Shown here: piece by piece, positions 7,764-13,762 of the stretch | Position numbering within the stretch: position 1 is the stretch's first letter | How the letters are laid out: each line of letters begins with the position of its first letter | Made by a program: the position numbers and the translations under genes | Assembly: GCA_964645555.1 (NCBI GenBank) | Contig: CAZYBP010000002.1 | Location: forward strand, 1 to 55,937 | DNA length: 55,937 nt | DNA from: 2-02-FULL-38-15 sp964645555 | GTDB taxonomy: Bacteria > Patescibacteriota > Microgenomatia > Daviesbacterales > UBA10151 | Direction: 5' to 3' | Notes under the pieces: model-generated | What the model was told of the DNA's origin: nothing | Seen by the model: only the letters and a program-made list of their open reading frames with translations | Databases searched by the model: none

Positions 7764-8597
7764 TTAAAGAGTTGTTATTGGCCTAGATTGTAAAATCCAG
7801 ATTTTGGAATCACTATCTATGGCAAATTCTATATCTTGTGGAGTTTTATAATGTTTCTCTATCTTTATAGCCATCATCGCTAATTCTTTTAATTGCTCAT
7901 CAGATAAAACAGCACTATTTTGTTTTTCCGCTGGCACAGGCACTTCCTTATTTTGTCCTCCATCAAATATCATCATAGTCTCTTGGGTATCAATCTTTCT
8001 TTCCTTAATTTTCAAACTGTTTTTATCTATTAAAAAATTATCCGGAGTAATCAATCCCTGAACTAGCATCTCCCCAAACCCAAAGCCTGCCTCAATCATA
8101 ATCTCATTGGTATCTTTAGTAATTGGGTTTACAGTAAACATGACGCCAGATGACTCACTCTCTATCATTTTTTGTACTACTACTGCCACAAATAATTGAT
8201 CCTCGGATAAATCCTGTCCTGCTGCATAAGATAGAGCTCTTTCAGATTTAATAGAGTTCCAACAGTCTCTTACTTTTTCTATTAAATTCTCTCTATTAAC
8301 ATTTAAATATGTCTCTAACTGCCCTGCCCAAGAAGCTTGTGAGGAATCCTCCGCAATCGCTGATGATCTAACGGCAACCCTCTTTGCATCTAACAAATCA
8401 AAAGCCTTAAAAATTTCTTCTTTAAAATCTATAGGGAGATCCTGGTTAGAAAATTTTTTATGAGCTTGGGCTGTAATTACAAATCCCGAAGGTACTGGAA
8501 TACCAGCTTTAGTCATTTCCCCTAAAGAAGCACCTTTCCCACCTACCTCAACTACATCATTTTTAGAAACTTCACTAAACTTTTTGATGAAATTCAT
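7764..8597 (-). CDS. Stand-alone PEP-synthase-type ATP-grasp domain (PPDK_N)
   Basis: 277 residues covering only the ATP-binding domain of PEP synthase or rifampin phosphotransferase. The N-terminus has VGGKGASLGEM then GIPVPSGFVIT. The mid-part has RVAVRSSAIAEDSSQASWAG, then VVVQKMIESESSGVMFTVNP, and the end reads DIEFAIDSDSKIWILQSRP. In full-length relatives this domain makes an enzyme-bound pyrophosphoryl-His from ATP, releasing AMP. The phosphohistidine domain is here a separate gene just upstream (TAA-A-ATG junction), so the two products presumably work as a complex. The PEP/pyruvate barrel is absent. Confidence 0.85.
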   Translation of the reverse strand: MNFIKKFSEVSKNDVVEVGGKGASLGEMTKAGIPVPSGFVITAQAHKKFSNQDLPIDFKEEIFKAFDLLDAKRVAVRSSAIAEDSSQASWAGQLETYLNVNRENLIEKVRDCWNSIKSERALSYAAGQDLSEDQLFVAVVVQKMIESESSGVMFTVNPITKDTNEIMIEAGFGFGEMLVQGLITPDNFLIDKNSLKIKERKIDTQETMMIFDGGQNKEVPVPAEKQNSAVLSDEQLKELAMMAIKIEKHYKTPQDIEFAIDSDSKIWILQSRPITTL

Positions 8598-8598
8598 T

Positions 8599-9918
8599 TT
8601 ATGAGAGGATTGCTACCTCTCCTCTATCAGCATTTACTTCTACTAAGTCTCCAGTCTTTAAAACCTCTGTGGCATTTTTTGTACCAACAATACAAGGGAT
8701 TCTAAGTTCCCTCGAAATAATTGCTGCATGAGAAGTAATACCACCTAAATTAGTAACAATAGCTGAACATTTTCTAACAGCACTCATAAAATCAGGCGAG
8801 GTCATAAAGGTAACCAATACTTCACCATTTTCTAATTTATAATTTTCGCTGGCGTTTAGAAGTACCCTTACCTTGCCTGTAACTTTTCCTTTAGAAGCAC
8901 AATTTCCTTTAAGGACTTGAGCGTTGTTTGTCTGAGGAGTTAATATTTTTTCCCATTCTCTAGCCTTCTCTCCAATTAAAATTTCCGGTTTTTTTTCATT
9001 TTCCTCCCAAACAACAAAACATTTTTCTCTTCTTTTATTTATAAATTCTTCAGTAATTTTTCCATCTAAAATATCTTTTATCTCTGAAGGGAAGGTTTCT
9101 CTCATGGCAGACAAAGCAATGTTTCCCCTTTCTCCTACTTCTTTTAGCAAAATCTCTAAATAGTGCAAATATACTAAGATATTTCTTTTTCTCTCATCCT
9201 GATATGTTGCAAAATTCTTCAATAAATCTACCAATCTTTTTGACTTTGGATCTAATTGTGCACTTTGAGAATTATCTTTTAAAGCAGTTTCCACCTTTAT
9301 ACTAGAAAGCCTTTTCTCAACATCTTGTTTAGACAATATTTTGGTCAAAGAATAATTATTATCTATCCAAAAATACCTCTTGATGAACTCATCTATGTCT
9401 TTTGAGTTTACTAGATAATTATCTGCTTCCTGAGTATAGGAAAATTTATCAGGTACAACTAAATGGGCTATTTCATCGTCACTTAGCTTAGAGCCCTCTT
9501 TCAGTTCCACCTCTGCTTGCATAGCGAGCGGTTCTTGAATAGCACCAATTCCATAATAATTAATAAAAACATCATGAAGTTTGTTATACAAATCAACCAA
9601 CTGCTCATTTGTCAAATTAGATATATCTACCTGATCAACCTCTTTTTCAACACCTTGCAAAATCTCTAATCTTTTAGCTATTTCCTCAACCATTGCTTGT
9701 TGTTTATTTTCATCTTTATAAATGTTTAAAAGTTTTGCTCCGAGATTATAAAACTCTGTATTTTTTACACACCATGTCACAATCCCATTTTTGAAAATTA
9801 AAATTGTAGTAGGAAAACCATATCCACTAAATTCCTTTAGTGGCTTCATTGAACCTTCGAGAGTGGGATACAGTAAATGTATTGCTGCCTCTCTTTCCCA
9901 TCTAAACCACTCGTCCAT
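8599..9918 (-). CDS. Helical linker plus phosphohistidine swivel domain (split dikinase partner)
   Basis: 439 residues. Residues 1-330 are mostly helical with no clear named domain; YFWIDNNYS near 182-190 recalls the middle region of rifampin phosphotransferase-like proteins. Residues 335-439 are a PEP-utiliser mobile domain, from GNCASKGKVTGKVRVL to GGITSHAAIISRE, with the phospho-accepting His at 397. The order is unusual: relatives have ATP-grasp, middle, swivel in one chain, whereas here middle-plus-swivel is encoded first and the ATP-grasp second. The gene abuts the HD gene (TAG-ATG), with GGAGG 11 nt before the ATG inside that gene. It probably phosphorylates a small acceptor using ATP; the acceptor is not known. 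Confidence 0.8.
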   Translation of the reverse strand: MDEWFRWEREAAIHLLYPTLEGSMKPLKEFSGYGFPTTILIFKNGIVTWCVKNTEFYNLGAKLLNIYKDENKQQAMVEEIAKRLEILQGVEKEVDQVDISNLTNEQLVDLYNKLHDVFINYYGIGAIQEPLAMQAEVELKEGSKLSDDEIAHLVVPDKFSYTQEADNYLVNSKDIDEFIKRYFWIDNNYSLTKILSKQDVEKRLSSIKVETALKDNSQSAQLDPKSKRLVDLLKNFATYQDERKRNILVYLHYLEILLKEVGERGNIALSAMRETFPSEIKDILDGKITEEFINKRREKCFVVWEENEKKPEILIGEKAREWEKILTPQTNNAQVLKGNCASKGKVTGKVRVLLNASENYKLENGEVLVTFMTSPDFMSAVRKCSAIVTNLGGITSHAAIISRELRIPCIVGTKNATEVLKTGDLVEVNADRGEVAILS

Positions 9919-10491
9919 CTACCTAAAAACCTCCTCTGCTTTCAATCCTAATTCCTGCCTTACTTTTTTGATCCTTTCTACATACTCATTAAATATTTCC
10001 GCACTTTTATGAATTCTATAAAATCCTTCAGCACCTTTATATAAAGAACTATCAAATACATCCACATCTTTAACTAATTCTATATAGGGATCATCAGAAT
10101 AAATTTCTTTTTCACTATGATGAAATACTGCCTGAGTAATGTTTTCTATCTCTGTATCACTAAAGTCTCCTACTTCCCTTAAGATTTTTTCTGCAATAGA
10201 AGCACCCAACGGACCATGGTTATTGTATATTCCATTTTCAATAACATATATGTCATGAAGTATCGAGGCCACGCTACTAATATCAACATTGAGGTTTCTC
10301 TTTTGTGCTAATATCCTACCAATTTGCATACATCCTGTAGCATGCATTAACTCAAAAAAAATTGAATCCTCTCTTTCTACATCGGGAACTTTGGAAGCAA
10401 GTATTAACTCCATGACCTTCCTCTCGACTTTTTCAAACCGAGATAAATCCTCGCCTTTATAATGATGAAAATCCTTTAATCTATTATTCAC
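9919..10491 (-). CDS. HD-domain metal-dependent phosphohydrolase
   Basis: 190 residues. HD-superfamily ligands are visible: H50 in LMHATG, H79-D80 in ILHDIYV, H92 in NNHG, H124-H125 in AVFHHSEKE and D144 in VKDVDVFD. This matches YfbR/YedJ-type HD hydrolases that cleave phosphate esters or nucleotides. The start is GTG 10491, 10 nt after the 3' end of tRNA-Val, so the mRNA may be released by tRNA 3'-end processing. It is the first gene of an operon whose next two products form a split dikinase, suggesting opposing phosphorylation and dephosphorylation of one compound (inference). Confidence 0.8.
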   Translation of the reverse strand: MNNRLKDFHHYKGEDLSRFEKVERKVMELILASKVPDVEREDSIFFELMHATGCMQIGRILAQKRNLNVDISSVASILHDIYVIENGIYNNHGPLGASIAEKILREVGDFSDTEIENITQAVFHHSEKEIYSDDPYIELVKDVDVFDSSLYKGAEGFYRIHKSAEIFNEYVERIKKVRQELGLKAEEVFR

Positions 10492-10501
10492 CTTGGCATT
10501 G

Positions 10502-10573
10502 TGGACGGAGAGGGATTTGAACCCCCGACATCTGCAATGTGAATGCAGCGCTCTACCACTGAGCTATCCGTCC
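10502..10573 (-). tRNA. tRNA-Val(CAC)
   Basis: A complete cloverleaf on the minus strand. The acceptor strands GGACGGA and TCCGTCC pair fully, the D-arm holds AGTGGTAGA, the anticodon stem-loop is CTGCA-TTCACAT-TGCAG, and the T-arm holds TTCAAAT. Anticodon CAC at 10541-10539 decodes GUG. The discriminator is A and CCA is not encoded (the next bases are CAA). It is 72 nt long. The five-gene accessory operon begins 10 nt after its 3' end. Confidence 0.95.
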
Positions 10574-10586
10574 ATATCATTCATCC

Positions 10587-10615
10587 ATTCTAGCACCCTA
10601 CCTATTGCATCTCAA
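10587..10615 (-). promoter_or_regulatory. tRNA-Val promoter TTGAGA-N17-TAGAAT
   Basis: On the minus strand TTGAGA (10615-10610) and TAGAAT (10592-10587) are 17 bp apart, with a TGC extended element before the -10. The expected start near 10580 leaves a 7-nt leader before the tRNA 5' end at 10573. Confidence 0.7.
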
Positions 10616-10634
10616 CTTGATGCTTTGAGATAAT
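10610..10634 (+). promoter_or_regulatory. lepB extended -10 and flanking inverted repeat TCTCAA-N9-TTGAGA
   Basis: TGA-GATAAT (10626-10634) is an extended -10 lying 7 nt before the GTG at 10642, predicting a leaderless lepB mRNA. TCTCAA (10610-10615) and TTGAGA (10625-10630) form a perfect inverted repeat with a 9-nt centre. The left arm is the tRNA -35 and the right arm overlaps the lepB -10, so one bound protein could act on both promoters. Confidence 0.5.
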
Positions 10635-10641
10635 ATGGGAC

Positions 10642-11232
10642 GTGGATCCGAACAGTCTTTACCCTGGCGCCCCTGAGCAAAAGGGAGTTTTTAGCAATAT
10701 CGGCACTTATTTAATAGATTTTATAGAGACTCTGGTAGTCTTTGGTGCCATTTTTGCCTTAATTTATCTTTTTGTAGCACAATTTCACAAAGTCTCCGGC
10801 AATTCTATGTTGCCTACCATGCATGATGGAGATTATTTGATTACAGAAAAAGTAAGCTACAAATTGAATCAACCTAAAAGGGGAGATATCGTAGTTTTGC
10901 AAAATCCAAAAGATGAATCTCAAGACTTTATTAAAAGAATCATTGCTGTACCTGGAGATACCATCAAAATTGAAAATAATAGGGTATTTGTCAACGGTGG
11001 TACCAAATCAGAAGATTATCTTCCTCCAAATACCGTAACAAGAAGCGGAAACTTTCTACGAGAGGGTGCTAGCGTTACTATGGACTCTAATCAATATTTT
11101 GTAATAGGGGATAACCGTAATCACTCTTCCGATTCCCGGGAATGGGGACCAATTACAAGAGGTGAAATTGTTGGCAAAGCTTTCTTTAGATACTGGCCTC
11201 CACAAAGCGTGGGCCTTTTGATAAATAAGTAA
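10642..11232 (+). CDS. lepB: Signal peptidase I
   Basis: 196 residues. It cleaves signal peptides of exported proteins at the outer face of the membrane. One N-terminal membrane segment (about 26-46) precedes the catalytic serine S55 in VSGNSMLPTM. The catalytic lysine is K98 in DFIKRIIAVPGD, and the conserved box GDNRNHSSDSREWG lies near 156-169. All SPase I boxes are intact. The GTG start is supported by a -10 hexamer 7 nt upstream and agrees with the length of the family. The 3' end abuts parB with no spacer, so the two convergent mRNAs must overlap. Confidence 0.95.
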   Translation: MDPNSLYPGAPEQKGVFSNIGTYLIDFIETLVVFGAIFALIYLFVAQFHKVSGNSMLPTMHDGDYLITEKVSYKLNQPKRGDIVVLQNPKDESQDFIKRIIAVPGDTIKIENNRVFVNGGTKSEDYLPPNTVTRSGNFLREGASVTMDSNQYFVIGDNRNHSSDSREWGPITRGEIVGKAFFRYWPPQSVGLLINK

Positions 11233-12084
11233 TTACTGCCCGTTTAAGTTAAAATAGCCTACAATTGCTTGACGTATATCTTCTAATACTGGTAAGGTTT
11301 TTTCTGGATCACCCTCAATAGTTAGCTCTACCTTAGCCCTTTTACCAGTTTGTGAACACTTAACTTGGCTTTTGTCAGCTTTTCTGGCAATGGCTTGGCT
11401 TAAATCATTTTGTAATCTATCAATATCCTCAGAAACAATATGCATAGAAGGCACATCCGCACTTTTTTTGGGTCCGATTCCTTGTTGGGATCTAAATCTT
11501 CTGACTAATTCCTCAGTTCCCCTAACAGACAAATTTCTTTTCAAAACCTCTTTGTAGACTGAAATAATCAGATACGGATCTTCTAATGCAGCCAGTGCTC
11601 TGGCATGACCCTCAGAAGTAGCACCTGCCATCAACGCATCTTTTAAAGCATCAGGTAAAGTTAAAAGTCTTATGGTATTAGAAATATATGAAGGGCTTTT
11701 AGAAACTCTTTCTGCTATTTCAGCATTGGTTAAACCAAACTCCTCCATCAATCTTTTATAAGCCTGGGCTCTTTCTAAGGGATTTAAATCAATTCTTTGA
11801 ACATTTTCCACAATAGCCATCTCTAACATGCCTTGTGGACTGGTTTCCCGGATTATAACAGGAACTCTGCCTAAACCTATTAGCTTTGAGGCTCTCCATC
11901 GTCTTTCACCGGCAATAATCTGATAGCCTGCCGGAGTTTTAGCTACTACTATTGGTTCTAAAATTCCGTGGGCCCTAATTGATTCAGCCAATTCTGACAA
12001 TGACTCGGGGCTTATTAAACCACGAGGCTGCAGGGGGTTGGGTTGAAGTAACTCAATTTCTAATTCGTAGATCTGCTCTTCCAT
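11233..12084 (-). CDS. parB: ParB/Spo0J chromosome-partitioning protein
   Basis: 283 residues. ParB binds centromere-like parS sites and loads partition and SMC machinery. The N-terminal CTP-binding region shows LLQPNPLQPRG, GILEPIVVAK, the GERRWRASKLIG motif (about 58-69) and ENVQRIDLNPLERA. A helix-turn-helix follows (TNAEIAERVSKSPSYISNTI, about 119-138). The C-terminal third is lysine-rich and probably dimerises. No parA is adjacent, and I saw no clear 16-bp parS palindrome nearby. It lies 10 bp after rpmA in the ribosomal-protein operon. Confidence 0.9.
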   Translation of the reverse strand: MEEQIYELEIELLQPNPLQPRGLISPESLSELAESIRAHGILEPIVVAKTPAGYQIIAGERRWRASKLIGLGRVPVIIRETSPQGMLEMAIVENVQRIDLNPLERAQAYKRLMEEFGLTNAEIAERVSKSPSYISNTIRLLTLPDALKDALMAGATSEGHARALAALEDPYLIISVYKEVLKRNLSVRGTEELVRRFRSQQGIGPKKSADVPSMHIVSEDIDRLQNDLSQAIARKADKSQVKCSQTGKRAKVELTIEGDPEKTLPVLEDIRQAIVGYFNLNGQ

Positions 12085-12094
12085 TTAAAATTTA

Positions 12095-12340
12095 TTAAAC
12101 AATATTTATAACGGTTTTCCCTGATTTCTGTTTAAACTCTACTTTACCTTCTGTGACTGCAAAAATTGTATAATCATTTCCCTGTTTAGTCCCAATCCCT
12201 GGGTAAAATTTGTTCCCTTTTTGTCTGATTATGATATTTCCAGAAATTACTTTTCCTCCGCCATAAACTTTCACGCCTAAACGTTTTGAAACAGAATCTC
12301 TATTTTTTCTGGTACTTCCTCCACCTGTTTTATGTGCCAT
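12095..12340 (-). CDS. rpmA: 50S ribosomal protein L27
   Basis: 81 residues, full length. The N-terminus MAHKTGGGSTRKNRDS reaches the peptidyl-transferase centre in the ribosome, and GGGKVISGNIIIRQKG and FYPGIGTKQGNDYTIFA are the family core. There is no cleavable N-terminal extension of the Firmicutes type. It follows rplU by 36 bp, as is usual, but obgE does not follow. A TATAGT -10 lies 8 nt before the ATG. Confidence 0.95.
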   Translation of the reverse strand: MAHKTGGGSTRKNRDSVSKRLGVKVYGGGKVISGNIIIRQKGNKFYPGIGTKQGNDYTIFAVTEGKVEFKQKSGKTVINIV

Positions 12341-12348
12341 AGGCCGCT

Positions 12349-12354
12349 ACTATA
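12349..12354 (-). promoter_or_regulatory. Possible rpmA -10 TATAGT, 8 nt before ATG
   Basis: On the minus strand TATAGT (12354-12349) precedes the rpmA ATG (12340) by 8 nt, in the 36-bp gap after rplU. It fits the spacing seen at other starts in the window but has no clear -35 or TGn element. Confidence 0.35.
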
Positions 12355-12376
12355 ATATCCTCCGTGAAAAGAGAAA

Positions 12377-12688
12377 TCAAGGATTACTTTTCACACTGTA
12401 TACTACCTTTGTTTTTTTAGCTCTTGCGCCTGTAACTTTTCTATAATTTGCCTTTGCATGAAATTTCGCTACCCTAATTTTTTTTCCTTTAACAACTTCC
12501 AGGCAATCTAAGGATAATTTTTCCTTCAAAAAAGGTGTGCCTATTTTAACCTGCCCGCCTTCGGAAAGCATTAAAACATTAACTTCAACTTTTTTAGCTG
12601 CTTCTCCCAACAGATCCACCTCTATCGGTTGATTTGGAAAAATCTTATATTGTTTACTGTTAACCTCACAAATTGCAAAATCAAACAT
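12377..12688 (-). CDS. rplU: 50S ribosomal protein L21
   Basis: 103 residues from the start chosen here. L21 binds 23S rRNA. The sequence has MFDFAICEVNSKQYKI at the N-terminus (family pattern of aromatic start then GGKQ/SKQY) and ends KVTGARAKKTKVVYSVKSN, including the RKxTGHR-like YRKVTGARAKKT. An in-frame ATG 6 nt earlier (12694) exists. The -10 TAAAAT is only one base before that ATG, however, so transcription would begin near 12689 and the ATG at 12688 is favoured. Confidence 0.9.
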   Translation of the reverse strand: MFDFAICEVNSKQYKIFPNQPIEVDLLGEAAKKVEVNVLMLSEGGQVKIGTPFLKEKLSLDCLEVVKGKKIRVAKFHAKANYRKVTGARAKKTKVVYSVKSNP

Positions 12689-12695
12689 GGTCATG

Positions 12696-12704
12696 ATTTT
12701 ACCA
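12696..12704 (-). promoter_or_regulatory. rplU extended -10 (TGG-TAAAAT) that decides the start codon
   Basis: TGG (12704-12702) then TAAAAT (12701-12696) on the minus strand, 7 nt before ATG 12688. Because the predicted transcription start (about 12689) is past the first ATG (12694), the mRNA can only use ATG 12688. Confidence 0.55.
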
Positions 12705-12721
12705 CAGAGAATAACATTTTT

Positions 12722-13762
12722 CTACATCTTTGCTTTGGAGATCAATCCTAGACAAATAAAAGTTACAATCAGGGAGCTTCCTCCGTAAGAAATCAAAGGT
12801 AAAGTAATCCCGGTAATAGGTAATATTCCTATATTCATGCCGATATTGACAAAAATTTGGAAAATTAACATAGAAAATACTCCTACCGCTAAAAGATAAT
12901 TAAACCTATCATCAGATTTATTAGCTGATACTAAACAAACAGTAAGTAGATATAAATAAAGTAACAGGATAATCGATGAACCCAAAAAGCCTAATTCCTC
13001 GGCAGTTGAGGCAAAGATAAAATCCGTTCTAAACTCAGGCAAAAATTGCAGCCTGGACTGAGTTCCCCTGCCTAATCCCCTACCTACTAGCTGTCCGGAT
13101 CCAACAGCGATAGTTGATTGGATGACATTATATCCTCTACCTAAAGGGTCGGCTTCCGGTGTCAGGAACCCAACAATCCTCTGTTTTTGGTAATCATGTA
13201 AAAATAACCAGCTTGAAGGAATTAAAACCAGGCTTATGAGCAATACAATAATCAGCTTTCTTAAAGAAATACGGGCAGCAAAAAGCACACCTGCCCAAAT
13301 TGCCAACACAGTTAATGATGAACCCAGATCTGGTTGCTTGAAGATCAGAAACACTACCGGTAAAACCCAGAGTAAACTTTTTAATATATTGCCCCAAGTT
13401 GCCTCATTTCTAATCCAGAAAGATGATAACAGCAAAATTAAAGCCGGCTTAGCAAACTCTGAAGGCTGAATATTAAAAAACCCCAAAGGTATCCATCTGA
13501 CCGAACCTCTGGTTTCCATACCCACTATTAATACCACCACTAGTAGTATCAGTGTCAGAATATATAAAGGTTTTACTAACCTGGTTAATGAATCTAAATC
13601 TAGTTGAGAAAGAAATAGGAAAAATATAAATCCTACTATTGCATAAATAAATTGCTGTAAAGCTAATTCTTTAGATGAGGAATAAATTACTAAAATCCCA
13701 ATAGAAACCAGTAGTAATACAGGTATGGTAATTGACCAGTTAAGATATTTTAATAGCTTCAT
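12722..13762 (-). CDS. rodA: RodA-type SEDS peptidoglycan glycosyltransferase
   Basis: 346 residues and about ten membrane segments. SEDS proteins polymerise lipid II together with a class B PBP; the RodA branch serves elongation. Visible marks are VRWIPLGFFNIQPSEFAK, FLIFKQPDLGSS, GRGYNVIQSTIAVGSG, and FLPEFRTDFIFASTAEE with the conserved catalytic-region Asp. It lacks long tails. The other SEDS gene, ftsW at 21167-22270, is inside the cluster next to mraY and murG, so this copy is assigned as RodA by position and its LPEFRTDF motif. It abuts ileS exactly. Confidence 0.85.
   Translation of the reverse strand: MKLLKYLNWSITIPVLLLVSIGILVIYSSSKELALQQFIYAIVGFIFFLFLSQLDLDSLTRLVKPLYILTLILLVVVLIVGMETRGSVRWIPLGFFNIQPSEFAKPALILLLSSFWIRNEATWGNILKSLLWVLPVVFLIFKQPDLGSSLTVLAIWAGVLFAARISLRKLIIVLLISLVLIPSSWLFLHDYQKQRIVGFLTPEADPLGRGYNVIQSTIAVGSGQLVGRGLGRGTQSRLQFLPEFRTDFIFASTAEELGFLGSSIILLLYLYLLTVCLVSANKSDDRFNYLLAVGVFSMLIFQIFVNIGMNIGILPITGITLPLISYGGSSLIVTFICLGLISKAKM

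Noticed and set aside
7764..9918. Frameshifted single-gene PEP synthase
   Set aside because: The two genes are in reverse order relative to the fused enzyme and each has its own start and stop, so a simple frameshift cannot explain them; the PEP/pyruvate barrel is also missing.
7352..10491. A classical HEPN/MNT toxin-antitoxin module
   Set aside because: The minimal nucleotidyltransferase is present but no HEPN protein lies beside it; the HD protein is a metal hydrolase with full HD ligands, not a HEPN.
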